DNA of 64,000 nucleotides from an uncultured Dorea sp. (GCA_910578455.1 CAJTQA010000009.1:17897-81896); one strand, 5' to 3'; positions 8,645-17,925 are shown, numbered from the stretch's first letter. The notes: generated by a model from the sequence alone, not told the origin. Translations and numbers: made by a program.

Positions 8645-9700
8645 TCAGTCCGCCGACGGAATGTCCGCCTCAGTCCGGGATGAGGAGGGAGGACAGGTTG
8701 AAGCCCGCTTGACCAGACGGACGTTGATGCAGATGTTTTTTGTGGCGTCCGCGTCCAGATCGGAAATTAAGGAATGGAGCAGCTCAACCGCCGTATATGC
8801 CATGGCCTTTCGGTTCACATGTACCGTGGTGAGCTGGGGGGATGCGATGATGCATTCCGGCACGTCGTCAAAGCCGATTACGGAGATGTCCTCAGGGGTA
8901 CGCAGGCCAAGCTGCGCTAGGGCGCTGATAAGGCAGAGGGCATTGTAATCATTTTCGCAGAAGAAGGCAGTGGGCAGATCCCTGCATTTAGCAAGCTGCT
9001 GCCCCAGCAGCCGCACCCCGTCGGATATATAGCTGTTGCAATGGAAATAGGAATCCTGATACGGGGTAAGTTTTTGATCGGACAGGGCTTTGGTAAAGCC
9101 TTGATTTCGCTCTGTCAGGTTAGCAACGCTTGAGGAGGAGCTGACATATCCGATATGGCGGTGTCCCAGCTCAATGAGCGAGGAGACAGAAACATACGCC
9201 CCCATGTAGTTGTTGATCCCTACGGAATTAAGCTGGGAGAGCGTGCAGTTTCGGTCCAGCACTACCAGGGGGGTGGAAATGCCCGTCAGGGAATCAACCT
9301 CACTGCCGTCAAGATAAGTTCCTAACAATATGATGCCGTCAGAGGGCTGCTCTGCCTCGGAACTATTGATCGTGGCAATAAAATCATTGTGCGGGATTAT
9401 GGAATAGAGCATGGAGTAATTAAACTGCGAGCATCGTTTCTGCACCCAATTGATGATATCGGCAAAAAAGGAAGTGCGGAAATTATGCACGTCGCTTGTG
9501 TTCGGTTTGGAAACTGCTATGAGCTTGATAATCTTCTTGTCCGGAGCAATCTCTCTTTTGCGTGAGATATAACCTTCCGAGGCGGCGATGTCAAGGATGC
9601 GCTGTCTTGTCACAGGGCTTACGCCGGGACGGTTATTTAACGCAAGGGAGACCGTTGCCGGGGAAGTCTGCGCTAATTTTGCCAATTCATTGATTGTCAT
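8645..9700 (-). CDS. LacI family transcriptional regulator (next to pentose operon)
   Basis: DNA-binding repressor with an N-terminal helix-turn-helix (ELAKLAQTSPATVSLALNNRPGVSP) and a periplasmic-binding-protein-like effector domain (ISVIGFDDVPE, LTTVHVNRKAMAY). It is divergent from the transketolase/ABC operon across a 327-bp AT-rich gap, so control of that operon by its sugar is the simplest reading. The start is chosen by alignment to the LacI N terminus (MTINELAKLA). An ATG 12 bp upstream (9712) is possible, and neither has an ideal ribosome site. About 351 residues, slightly longer than usual. Confidence 0.9.
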   Translation of the reverse strand: MTINELAKLAQTSPATVSLALNNRPGVSPVTRQRILDIAASEGYISRKREIAPDKKIIKLIAVSKPNTSDVHNFRTSFFADIINWVQKRCSQFNYSMLYSIIPHNDFIATINSSEAEQPSDGIILLGTYLDGSEVDSLTGISTPLVVLDRNCTLSQLNSVGINNYMGAYVSVSSLIELGHRHIGYVSSSSSVANLTERNQGFTKALSDQKLTPYQDSYFHCNSYISDGVRLLGQQLAKCRDLPTAFFCENDYNALCLISALAQLGLRTPEDISVIGFDDVPECIIASPQLTTVHVNRKAMAYTAVELLHSLISDLDADATKNICINVRLVKRASTCPPSSSRTEADIPSAD

Positions 9701-9712
9701 AATAAGTACCAT

Positions 9713-10027
9713 ACCTTTCTAAAACTGCATAAAAATTGCTTTTTAATCGTATGTACAATTTTATAATACAATTTAAGAAAAAGCAATACTTAGATAGTTA
9801 TTTATTAAAAGTGAAACTAAAATTTAATTAAAAAATGAGATATATTTTAAAAATATTTATTGACAAATATTAAAAAAGATGATAATTTAAAGAAAACAAG
9901 AGAGAAAATGATAGAAATATGTTAAAAAATGTCATATAAAACGATATATAATACAAAATACGATTTAAAGTATTTTAAATATTTTAAATAAACATTAAAA
10001 TGCACATGCATAGAGAGGAGTGGAATC
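9713..10027. promoter_or_regulatory. AT-rich divergent control region with repeated AATCGTAT
   Basis: This gap carries no gene and is far richer in A+T than its flanks. TTGACA at 9860-9865 with GATAAT at 9881-9886 (15-bp spacer) or TAATTT at 9883-9888 (17 bp) is a candidate promoter for the plus-strand operon. The 8-mer AATCGTAT occurs near 9744 on the plus strand and near 9957-9965 on the minus strand, one close to each gene start. These are candidate operator half-sites for the divergent LacI protein; that is inference. Confidence 0.45.
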
Positions 10028-10996
10028 ATGGTAGGAAATTTTAGAGATGAGCTGGGCAAAAGCTTTATTGCCGCCGGGGAAGAATTTCCGTCTCTTGCCG
10101 TTGTGACGGCGGATGTTTCCAAATCAACCCGCAGTATTGAGTTTAAGAAAAGGTGGCCGGAGCGTTTTTTTTCCGTCGGCATAGCGGAGGCCAATGCCGT
10201 GAGTATTGCGGCTGGAATCGCAAGCTTTGGGCACCCGGTGGTTTTTACGGCATACGGTGTGTTTGCTACAGAAAAACCTTTTGAGCAGATTCGCAATACC
10301 ATCTGTTATCCGAACCTCAATGTTAAGATCATAGCGACCCATGGCGGCATAAGCGTTGGGGAGGACGGCGCTACGCATCAGGCGATAGAGGATATTGCCG
10401 TCATGCGTTCCCTCCCGAACATGAAAGTCATAGTGGCAGCTGACCCGGGCGAGGTTAAGGCGGCGGTGTTCGAGGCGATAAGGACACCAGGACCGGTCTA
10501 TGTCCGGCTGGGGCGCAGCGTGGGAGGATGTATCCATGAGGTTCCTGACCATGTTGCCTATGAAATTGGGAAAGCGGAGAGGCTGCGCGCGGGCAATGAT
10601 GTGACGGTCATTGCGGCAGGGATCATGGTGGAACAGAGCCTGTACGCGGCAGATTTACTGGAGAAACAGGGTGTATCAGCAGAGGTCATAAATGTGAGGA
10701 GCGTCAAGCCGATAGATACAGAGATGATCACAGGGTCGGCGGAAAAAACGGGAGCGATAGTCACGGCGGAGGATCACAATTGCTGCGGCGGGCTCTTTGG
10801 AGTAGTGGCGGAGGCTGCGGCGCTTTCTGTTCCGGTTCCGATAGAATACGTGGCGCTTCAGGATATGTTCGGGGAATCGGGAAACGGAAAAGAACTGCTG
10901 GATAAATACGGGCTGAATGCAAAAAATATATGCAAAAAAGCTCTGCGCGTCATAGAAAGAAAAAGAAAGGGGGATGCTAATTATGCTGTCAAATGA
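10028..10996 (+). CDS. Transketolase C-terminal subunit (pyrimidine-binding half)
   Basis: Half-length transketolase of 322 residues carrying the pyrimidine-binding and C-terminal domains. The segment FFSVGIAEANAVSIAAGIA contains the catalytic Glu, and GGISVGEDGATHQAIEDIAVMRSLPNM style motifs follow. It must pair with the separate N-terminal half encoded immediately downstream to transfer two-carbon units between sugar phosphates. The C-half gene comes first here, the reverse of the usual order. GAGAGGAG upstream supports the ATG. In this operon it probably acts on a pentulose phosphate or a related branched sugar phosphate; the actual substrate cannot be read from sequence. Confidence 0.94.
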   Translation: MVGNFRDELGKSFIAAGEEFPSLAVVTADVSKSTRSIEFKKRWPERFFSVGIAEANAVSIAAGIASFGHPVVFTAYGVFATEKPFEQIRNTICYPNLNVKIIATHGGISVGEDGATHQAIEDIAVMRSLPNMKVIVAADPGEVKAAVFEAIRTPGPVYVRLGRSVGGCIHEVPDHVAYEIGKAERLRAGNDVTVIAAGIMVEQSLYAADLLEKQGVSAEVINVRSVKPIDTEMITGSAEKTGAIVTAEDHNCCGGLFGVVAEAAALSVPVPIEYVALQDMFGESGNGKELLDKYGLNAKNICKKALRVIERKRKGDANYAVK

Positions 10997-11816
10997 GAGT
11001 AAACAAGATTTGGCTGAAATAGCGACACAGCTCAGGCGCGATGTCATAGAGATGACGTACCATGCACAGAGCGGGCATCCGGGCGGCTCCTGCTCCCTGG
11101 CGGATATTATGGCATATCTGTATTTTTACCGTATGCAGTATGATACCCAGAAACCGAAGGATATGGGGCGCGACAGGCTTGTGCTGTCAAAAGGGCATGC
11201 GGCTCCTGTCTGGTATGCGGCGCTGGCAGAGGCGGGATTTTTTGAGCGGGAGGAGATGCTTTATCTGCGTAAGGCCGGACATCTCCTGCAGGGGCATCCA
11301 TGCGTGCATATACCGGGCGTGGACGCGACTACCGGCTCGCTGGGGTTCGGGCTTTCCATAGCGGTGGGCATGGCATTAGCGGCAAAGATGGACAAGCTGG
11401 ACGTAAAGGTGCATGCCATAGTCGGAGACGGCGAACAGGGAGAAGGCCAGATCTGGGAGGCGGCAATGGCGGCGCCGAACCTGCATCTGGATAACCTTAC
11501 GGTCATCCTTGACCGGAACAGATATCAAAACGACGGGGAGACAGAGGAAATTATGCCCCTGGAACCGCTGGCGGATAAGTGGAGAGCATTTAACTGGAAC
11601 GTGGCGGAGATAGACGGTCACGATTTTGACCAGATAGACAGAGCTTTTGCCCTGGCTGACGGCTGTAAAGGGAAACCGACTCTTATCTATGCAAATACCG
11701 TTAAGGGGAAGGGATGTTCCTATATGCTTAATAAGCCCCATCTGCACTACACCCCGCCGACACAGGAGCAGTACATGAGCGCGCTGTCTGAGCTGGAAGG
11801 GAGCGTATGGTTTTGA
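10983..11816 (+). CDS. Transketolase N-terminal subunit (TPP-binding half)
   Basis: Pyrophosphate-binding half of a split transketolase (277 residues). HSGHPGGS-like AQSGHPGGSCSLAD, LSKGHAAPVWYA, TGSLGFGLSIAVGMA and the TPP motif VGDGEQGEGQIWEAA..NLDN (here HLDNLTVILDRN) are all visible. ATG 10983 is preferred because the GGGGG ribosome site abuts the earlier ATG at 10974. It overlaps the 3' end of the C-half gene by 14 bp and the following isomerase gene by 10 bp, indicating tight translational coupling. Confidence 0.94.
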   Translation: MLSNESKQDLAEIATQLRRDVIEMTYHAQSGHPGGSCSLADIMAYLYFYRMQYDTQKPKDMGRDRLVLSKGHAAPVWYAALAEAGFFEREEMLYLRKAGHLLQGHPCVHIPGVDATTGSLGFGLSIAVGMALAAKMDKLDVKVHAIVGDGEQGEGQIWEAAMAAPNLHLDNLTVILDRNRYQNDGETEEIMPLEPLADKWRAFNWNVAEIDGHDFDQIDRAFALADGCKGKPTLIYANTVKGKGCSYMLNKPHLHYTPPTQEQYMSALSELEGSVWF

Positions 11817-12259
11817 AAATTGCGGTTGGAAGCGAGCATGCCGGGGCATCTTACCGGCACAGGGTTGCAGAGGTGCTCTTAGAGCGGGGATGCGAGATAG
11901 ATGAGATTGCAGAGGATGAACGTCTGTCAGGATATCCGTCCATTGCGGAAGAAACGGCACAGAGAGTCGTCCACGGGAAAGCGGATCTGGGGATACTTAT
12001 CTGCGGCACTGGAATCGGCATGTGCATGGCGGCGGGAAAAATCCCAGGGATAAGGGCTGCTCTCTGTACAGATTCCTATATGGGAGCTATGGCGAAGAAA
12101 CATAACAACGCCAATATGCTTGTGTTCGGTTCCCGCGTGGTAGGATTTGAGAATATGGTCCATATTCTGGAAACATTTTTTTCCGAGAGCTATGAAGGCG
12201 GGCGCCATGACGCAAGGCTTGACGGCCTTAAGGCTCTGGAAGAAAAATATACAAAATGA
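11807..12259 (+). CDS. RpiB/LacA/LacB family sugar-phosphate isomerase
   Basis: Small aldose-ketose isomerase (150 residues). GSEHAG near the N terminus, GKADLGILICGTGIGMCMAAGK with the catalytic Cys, and NNANMLVFGSRVVG are characteristic. Family members isomerise ribose 5-phosphate, galactose 6-phosphate, allose 6-phosphate, erythrulose phosphates or free pentoses, so the substrate is open. Within this operon it presumably supplies a ketose for the kinase and transketolase. The start overlaps the upstream stop by 10 bp; a TTG at 11813 is an alternative. Confidence 0.9.
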   Translation: MVLKIAVGSEHAGASYRHRVAEVLLERGCEIDEIAEDERLSGYPSIAEETAQRVVHGKADLGILICGTGIGMCMAAGKIPGIRAALCTDSYMGAMAKKHNNANMLVFGSRVVGFENMVHILETFFSESYEGGRHDARLDGLKALEEKYTK

Positions 12260-12278
12260 TGAAAGCGGGGGATGAGAT

Positions 12279-13778
12279 ATGCCGGAGCATCTTTTGGAAA
12301 TGCAGAAAATCGAAAAGCGTTTTTCTGGTGTCCATGCACTGAAACAGGTGGATTTTTGGCTTGACAGAGGAGAAGTGAGAGGCCTTATCGGGGAGAACGG
12401 CGCAGGCAAGTCTACGCTGATGAAGATATTAGGCGGTGATTATCATGCCGATAAAGGCGAGATCTTCCTGGACGGAAAGTCTGTGAAGATTAAGGACGCA
12501 ACGGCTGCCGCAGAGTTTGGGATCTCATTTATCCATCAGGAGCTTTCTCTTTTCGCTGACTTGGATATTGCGACAAATATCTTTATCCAGAGGCTCCCCC
12601 AAAGCGGCCCGGTAGTCCTCAGAAAAAGGATGCACGAAAAGACGAAAGAGCTGCTGGAGACAGTAGGGCTGTCACATTACATGCCGGAACAGAGTGTAGG
12701 CTCGCTCCAGATAGGGGAGCAGCAGCTTGTGGAGATTGCGAGATGCCTTACGATGGATACGAAGATACTGGTCCTGGATGAGCCGACTTCATCTCTTACA
12801 AGCAAAGAAGTGAAAATTTTATTTGAGCTGATAAACAGGATGAGGAATAATGGGGTGTCGGTAATCTTTATATCCCACCGTCTGGACGAGCTGTTTGAAA
12901 TCTGCGATAACATAACAGTCATGCGCGACGGGGAGATGATAGATACCGTATGCGCGGCGGAGGTGACGCAGAAAGAACTCATCTATATGATGATCGGCCG
13001 TGAGCTGAATGAAATGTATGCCGGGAACCGCCACGCCGGACGGGAGGAAAGGCTACGGGTGGAGCACCTGACCCATAAGAAACGTTTCCGGGATATTTCT
13101 TTTTCCGTATGCAGCGGAGAGATCGTGGGGCTTTACGGGCTCCTGGGCTCCGGCCGCTCTGAGATAGCAAGGAGCATATACGGGCTGGAGAACTTCATAA
13201 GCGGCGAGGTTTTTATAGACGGGGAAAAGGCAGACATCAAAAGCGCGGCAAAAGCGATCCGTCTGGGGATAGGTTTCGTGAGCGAGGATCGGCGGCGCGA
13301 GGGGCTTTGCCTGGAACACTCCGTGCTTGATAACTTATCCGTAGTATGTCTTGGGAAACTTAGAAAGCTGCTGGGGTATATTGACAAAAGGAAAGAGAAT
13401 GAGATGTGCAGGAAAAACATATCGGATTTCCATATCGCGGCGGAACGGCCCCGCAAGGCAGTCAAGTATCTGTCAGGGGGGAACCAGCAGAAGGTGGTTA
13501 TCGCAAAATGGCTGAACATAAATCCGAAAATACTGATCATGGACGAACCCACGCGGGGGGTAGACATAGGCGCGAAGAAAGAAATCTACGGCATACTCAG
13601 CAGCCTGACCGCGCTTGGGATTGCGGTAATCGTGATCTCCAGCGAGCTCAACGAGGTCATGAGCCTTTGCGACAGAGTGCTGGTGCTCAGGAAAGGAATG
13701 CTTGTAGACGAGATAAAAGCTGAAGAAATGAATAAAGAAAGGCTTCTTTCAGCATCGATGGGAGGCGGTGAAAAATGA
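12279..13778 (+). CDS. Ribose-type sugar ABC transporter, ATP-binding protein
   Basis: Tandem-domain ATPase of the CUT2 (RbsA/MglA) class, 499 residues. The first domain has Walker A GENGAGKSTLMKILGG and Walker B VLDEPTSSL; the second has the family's unusual LLGSGRSEIAR loop, LSGGNQQKVVIAKWL and MDEPTRGVD. It energises import of a monosaccharide by the permease and lipoprotein encoded next. It shares a 4-bp ATGA overlap with the permease gene. CUT2 systems normally carry pentoses or hexoses rather than oligosaccharides, consistent with the isomerase, kinase and transketolase in the same operon. Confidence 0.94.
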   Translation: MPEHLLEMQKIEKRFSGVHALKQVDFWLDRGEVRGLIGENGAGKSTLMKILGGDYHADKGEIFLDGKSVKIKDATAAAEFGISFIHQELSLFADLDIATNIFIQRLPQSGPVVLRKRMHEKTKELLETVGLSHYMPEQSVGSLQIGEQQLVEIARCLTMDTKILVLDEPTSSLTSKEVKILFELINRMRNNGVSVIFISHRLDELFEICDNITVMRDGEMIDTVCAAEVTQKELIYMMIGRELNEMYAGNRHAGREERLRVEHLTHKKRFRDISFSVCSGEIVGLYGLLGSGRSEIARSIYGLENFISGEVFIDGEKADIKSAAKAIRLGIGFVSEDRRREGLCLEHSVLDNLSVVCLGKLRKLLGYIDKRKENEMCRKNISDFHIAAERPRKAVKYLSGGNQQKVVIAKWLNINPKILIMDEPTRGVDIGAKKEIYGILSSLTALGIAVIVISSELNEVMSLCDRVLVLRKGMLVDEIKAEEMNKERLLSASMGGGEK

Positions 13779-14728
13779 ATACAAAAATGATTGTCCGAAA
13801 AATATTGCAGAACGGCGCGTATATTCTGCTGTTTCTTACATGCATCGTACTTGCCTGCCTGGATTCGAACTTCCTGACAATGGGGAATCTTATCAATGTG
13901 GCGCTGCAGTCGTCCATCATCGGGATACTTGCGCTGGGGATGACCTTTGTCATCTGTACCGGGAATATTGACATATCGGTAGGAAACGGCATCGGCGTGT
14001 GCAGCGCCGTCGGGATTGCCCTTGTCATGTTCTATGGCTGCCCGTGGTGGCTGAGCATGCTGGCAATGATCGGAGTGGGATGCCTTTTGGGTGTCGTCAA
14101 TGGGGTCTGTGTTGCCTATATGAAGATTCCGTCCATGCTGGTCACGCTTGCCACGCAGTGTATAGCGGCAGGATTGGTGCTGGTAATCTCTCAGGGGAAA
14201 TCGTGGCTGGATCTGCCGAGACAGTTTACGGCGATATCAAAAAATAAGCTTTTGGGCATTCCGTGGCTTTTATGGATCGTACTCCTTTTATACGCAGTGT
14301 GCCATTTTATCCTGAGCTGTACGGTATACGGGCGGAAAGTGCTTGCAGTGGGCGGCAATCCGGACTCGGCAAAGGCATCCGGCATACATACGGAGCGGGT
14401 GGTGGCGGGAGCTTATATACTGTGCGGATGCGTAGTGGGAATCGCAGGGATTCTCCAGACAGGCCGCCTGGGGGCATTCTATGCGTCTATGGGGGCAGGC
14501 ATGGAGATGAACGTCATCGCTGCTACGGTTATCGGCGGAACATGCATGACGGGCGGACGGGGTACGATTGTCGGCACCCTTGCGGGAGTCCTGCTGATGG
14601 GAGTGATCAACAATGCGCTGAACCTTCTGGGAGTCGACGCCAACTGGCAGAGCGTCGCCAGAGGCATCATTATCCTTATTGCGGTTATTATCGACGCGGT
14701 GCGCGTCCGGTATGAGCAGGAAAGCTAA
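13775..14728 (+). CDS. Ribose-type sugar ABC transporter, permease
   Basis: Integral membrane protein of 317 residues with about eight to ten hydrophobic helices, matching RbsC. DISVGNGIGVCSAVG, GVCVAYMKIPSMLVTLAT, GNPDSAKASGIHTERV and AATVIGGTCMTGGRGT are typical CUT2 permease motifs. Translation is coupled to the upstream ATPase by an ATGA overlap. It forms the membrane channel for the sugar bound by the lipoprotein encoded 91 bp downstream. Confidence 0.94.
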   Translation: MNTKMIVRKILQNGAYILLFLTCIVLACLDSNFLTMGNLINVALQSSIIGILALGMTFVICTGNIDISVGNGIGVCSAVGIALVMFYGCPWWLSMLAMIGVGCLLGVVNGVCVAYMKIPSMLVTLATQCIAAGLVLVISQGKSWLDLPRQFTAISKNKLLGIPWLLWIVLLLYAVCHFILSCTVYGRKVLAVGGNPDSAKASGIHTERVVAGAYILCGCVVGIAGILQTGRLGAFYASMGAGMEMNVIAATVIGGTCMTGGRGTIVGTLAGVLLMGVINNALNLLGVDANWQSVARGIIILIAVIIDAVRVRYEQES

Positions 14729-14742
14729 AGGTAACAGAATTG

Positions 14743-14775
14743 GCAGCAAAGATACGAGATGCCTGTCTTTGCTGC
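14743..14775 (+). other. Intercistronic stem-loop between permease and binding-protein genes
   Basis: A perfect 10-bp inverted repeat, GCAGCAAAGA (14743-14752) and TCTTTGCTGC (14766-14775), with a 13-nt loop lies just after the permease stop. No T run follows, so termination is unlikely. Such stems often protect upstream or downstream mRNA ends and raise the level of the binding protein relative to the membrane subunits; applying this here is inference. Confidence 0.55.
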
Positions 14776-14819
14776 TGATATAGAAAATGCAAATAAAATA
14801 AAGAAAAGGAGAAGAGAAG

Positions 14820-15842
14820 ATGAAAAAATTTTTGGCTGTATTGATGACTGCTGTTTTGCTCCTGTGCATGGTGGGATGCTCGGAGAAAGGCAAGGCAGAA
14901 GAGAAAAGCGACGATGGGAACAAAGGCGGCGGGGGCGAAAAGATCGTCCTGGGAGTTACTCTTCATGATCTTTCATCAGACGGTTATTCTGCGAATCTTA
15001 TCGGTATTAAGGAGATGGCGGATGAGCTGGGCAATGTTGAGATCCGCGCGGTGTCCGCGGAAGGCTCGGCAGAGGATCAGGTGAGCCAGGTTGAGGACTT
15101 TATAACGTCCGGCGTTGACGGGATTATCATTCTCCCGGTAGATTCCACGGCTCTTTCGGGGGCTGTTGGAAACGCGGCAGAGGCAAAGATCCCGGTCGTG
15201 TCTATGGACAGGACGGTTTCAGGAGATGTGGCATCGGCAACCATCGAATCAGACAATTATGAGCATGGAAAAGTAGCTGCGGACCTTATGCTGGCTGCGG
15301 CAAAGAAACAGGGCATGGATGCGGGAGACCTGAAAGTGCTGGAGCTTTTGGGGGCGCAGGCATCTTCCAGCGGCGTTGAAAGGCACGAGGGGTTCTCCGA
15401 GCGGTGCAAGGAACTCGGCATCACGATCGTATCCTCTCTCCCTACGGAATGGGAGGCGGACGAAGCTTACAACTCAGTTCTTGACGGATTTCAGGCGAAC
15501 GCGGATATCAACGCTATCTTTGAGGCATCTGATATCGCGATGCACAGCGGTGTCAGCGCAGCGCTGGAGCAGCTTGGGAAATATGCCGCTGCCGGGAAGG
15601 ACGGACATATCCTCATCACGTCTGTTGACGGTGGCCCTAACGGGATTGACGCTGTAAAAGAAGGGTATATCGACGCTATGGCTGAGCAGAGCCTTCTCGT
15701 AATGGGTTCAGAAGCACTTGAGACGGTGCTGAAAGCCATTGACGGCGAGGAAGTAGAAAAGCTCATCCAGCTCGCTCCGGTATCTGTAACATCTGAGAAT
15801 GCAGACAGCGAAGAGCTGTGGCCCAACAAGATAAAAAAATAA
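14820..15842 (+). CDS. Sugar ABC transporter substrate-binding lipoprotein
   Basis: Extracellular sugar receptor of the ribose/galactose periplasmic-binding family (340 residues). A lipoprotein signal peptide (MKKFLAVLMTAVLLLCMVGC, lipid-modified Cys20) is followed by a charged linker. The two-lobed binding domain shows GVDGIIILPVDS, IPVVSMDRTVSG, a YNSVLDGFQANADINAIFEASD-type segment and LITSVDGGPNGIDAV. AAAGGAG precedes the ATG. It captures the sugar for the ATPase and permease encoded upstream. Confidence 0.93.
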   Translation: MKKFLAVLMTAVLLLCMVGCSEKGKAEEKSDDGNKGGGGEKIVLGVTLHDLSSDGYSANLIGIKEMADELGNVEIRAVSAEGSAEDQVSQVEDFITSGVDGIIILPVDSTALSGAVGNAAEAKIPVVSMDRTVSGDVASATIESDNYEHGKVAADLMLAAAKKQGMDAGDLKVLELLGAQASSSGVERHEGFSERCKELGITIVSSLPTEWEADEAYNSVLDGFQANADINAIFEASDIAMHSGVSAALEQLGKYAAAGKDGHILITSVDGGPNGIDAVKEGYIDAMAEQSLLVMGSEALETVLKAIDGEEVEKLIQLAPVSVTSENADSEELWPNKIKK

Positions 15843-15913
15843 GTGAAAATGTTGGAACAGGGGGGGACAAGACAGAGTTCCCCCGATGCCATTTATGAAG
15901 GCGGGTGAGGAGA

Positions 15914-16840
15914 ATGGCAGGAGTATTTGTACTTGGGAGCCTGAATGTGGATACAAGCTATTATCTGCAAAAACTTCCAGAACCGGGCATGACAGTGCCA
16001 GCAGGAAAACGCGAAAAAGCGGCGGGAGGGAAAGGTCTGAACCAGGCGGCAGCGGCGTGCATTACAGGTGCAGCGGTAAGCCTTATCGGGGCGGTGGGAG
16101 GAGATGATAACGGGCGGTTTATTCTTGATGCAGTTCGGGAATATCCCATAAATACGGATTACCTTACAGAGACGGAAATGCCCACCGGAACAGCGGTGAT
16201 CCTGGTGGATGAGGACGGAGCTAATATGATAGCCGTCCACGGCGGGGCAAACCGCCATGTGCCAGTGGAGGACGTATCTTTCAGAGAGGGAGACTGGCTG
16301 GCAACGCAGCTTGAAACGGACGCATGCACGGTGAGGAGCTATTTTGAAATGGCAAAAGAAAAGGGAGCGTATACGATGCTCAACCTCTCGCCCTATGAGG
16401 TTTTAGACAAGCGGATTCTGGAGCTTACAGACCTTCTGGTAGTGAATGAGCACGAGGCGTCGCAGTTTCTTGGCGTGCAGATACGCTGTGCAGACCAGGC
16501 GCGGCAAGCAGGCAGGGCAATGAGCCTCAGGGGAATTAAAAACGCGGTGATAACCCTTGGAAGTGACGGCGCAGTTGTGCTCGAAGGCGGGGAAAGCCGC
16601 CATATACAGGGCAGGAGGGTTAAGGCAGTTGACACGCAGGGGGCGGGAGACGCATTTGCAGGAATACTTGCAGGAGAGCTTGCACTGGGAAAGACACTGA
16701 TGGAGTCTGCGGAATATGCGAACAATGCCGCAGCAGAATGTGTGAAGGTTTACGGGTCTACGCTGGTAAGCCTAAGGGAGCTTGAAAACAGAAAAGCGGC
16801 AGAGAGCTCCCGGGGCGGCAGGAATGGAGGATATAGATGA
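15914..16840 (+). CDS. PfkB family carbohydrate kinase (ribokinase-like)
   Basis: Cytoplasmic sugar kinase with GSLNVDTSYYLQKLPEPGMTV at the N terminus, GGKGLNQAAAA, an NEHEAS segment and the DTQGAGDAFAGILAGE signature containing the catalytic Asp and anion hole. It probably phosphorylates the imported sugar or its ketose isomer before the transketolase step. ATG 15914 (308 residues) matches ribokinase N termini, although AGGAG sits unusually close; a GTG at 15905 is an alternative. It overlaps the next gene by ATGA. Confidence 0.92.
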   Translation: MAGVFVLGSLNVDTSYYLQKLPEPGMTVPAGKREKAAGGKGLNQAAAACITGAAVSLIGAVGGDDNGRFILDAVREYPINTDYLTETEMPTGTAVILVDEDGANMIAVHGGANRHVPVEDVSFREGDWLATQLETDACTVRSYFEMAKEKGAYTMLNLSPYEVLDKRILELTDLLVVNEHEASQFLGVQIRCADQARQAGRAMSLRGIKNAVITLGSDGAVVLEGGESRHIQGRRVKAVDTQGAGDAFAGILAGELALGKTLMESAEYANNAAAECVKVYGSTLVSLRELENRKAAESSRGGRNGGYR

Positions 16841-17925
16841 AAAAGAGAGAATTGCTTTGGCGGCTTGACGAGAACCGAATCCCGTATGCGATACTGAAGA
16901 TTTCCGAAAACACGCGAATTGTTGCCGTGGAGCGCGGGGGAAGAGTGTTCGGGCCCTTTCGCGGGGAAGATGCAGAAGGACTATTCTGGGTTTCGGAGAA
17001 GCTTAAAGATGCAGGGCAGGCATCGGAGCTTTTCGGAGGCAGCGATTGGAACGTGGGCGGCGACAGGCTGTGGTTTGGGCCGGAAATCCGTTACAGCGTC
17101 TGTGACAGAAAGCGTTTCTGGGAAACGCTGCACACGCCGGAGGGGATTGACCCCGGGCATTATAAGCTAAATGCATATGAAACCCAGGCGAGGATTTGGC
17201 AGAGGCTTGAGCTGAAGAGAGCCGATGAAAAAGACGGAACGGCAAAGCTGGACGTGTCCAGAGATATTGCGGCGGCAGAAAATCCGCTGCGGGAACTTAA
17301 AGAGTACGGGAACCTGATGGAGAATGTAAGTTTTTGCGGATACAGGCAGCGCATATGCCTTGAAGGAGAGGGAGAGGCGGTGGAGGCGTGGAATCTTCTG
17401 CAAGTTAATGCAGGGGGAAATGTATACATTCCGATGTACCGCCCGGAGGCGGGAGCGGACTACTATGAGCCGGCAGCCGGATATGAGAAGGTTCTGGAAA
17501 AGGGTGTGTTATTAAGAGCCACAGGCCGCGACAGATATAAGACAGGCTATAGGGCCGCATCTGTAACAGGAAGGATCGGGTATGCCTGTGAGTGGGAGGG
17601 AACGCCGTGCCTGCTCATACGGAATTTCCCCAATGATCCGGCAGGGCTATATGAGGAAGAGCCGCCGCTTAAGCCGGGCGTGCACGGTTTTTCTGTCCAT
17701 GTGTACAATGACGGCGGCAATTCTGGCGGTTTTGCAGAGATAGAGTGTACCCTTCCGGCAGTTTTGGGGAGCAGCGGGAGAGCTAAGAGCGACGATATAA
17801 TATCTACCTGGATATTTGCCGGAGACATAGAGCCGCTGGGGCAGATAGCCCGGATTCTTCTGGGAAGCGATGAAATATTCGCAGGATTTCCGGGCAAGGC
17901 GGTTATTTCTGTTTCTCAGGCTTGA
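16837..17925 (+). CDS. Uncharacterised 362-residue protein of the sugar operon, possibly mutarotase-like
   Basis: I cannot name a characterised family. The protein has no signal peptide or membrane segment. Recognisable stretches are VAVERGGRVFGPF (residues ~28-41), GGSDWNVGGDRLWFGPEIRYSVCD (~67-90), LQVNAGGNVYIPMYRP and HVYNDGGNSGGFAEIEC. Early Gly-rich and Trp-Asn-Gly-Gly-Asp motifs and a beta-rich composition suggest an aldose-1-epimerase-like fold, but that is inference. It shares an ATGA overlap with the kinase gene, so it is tightly co-expressed with the sugar pathway and may act on the sugar ring. The 3' end overlaps a convergent small gene by 23 bp. Confidence 0.8.
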   Translation: MKKRELLWRLDENRIPYAILKISENTRIVAVERGGRVFGPFRGEDAEGLFWVSEKLKDAGQASELFGGSDWNVGGDRLWFGPEIRYSVCDRKRFWETLHTPEGIDPGHYKLNAYETQARIWQRLELKRADEKDGTAKLDVSRDIAAAENPLRELKEYGNLMENVSFCGYRQRICLEGEGEAVEAWNLLQVNAGGNVYIPMYRPEAGADYYEPAAGYEKVLEKGVLLRATGRDRYKTGYRAASVTGRIGYACEWEGTPCLLIRNFPNDPAGLYEEEPPLKPGVHGFSVHVYNDGGNSGGFAEIECTLPAVLGSSGRAKSDDIISTWIFAGDIEPLGQIARILLGSDEIFAGFPGKAVISVSQA

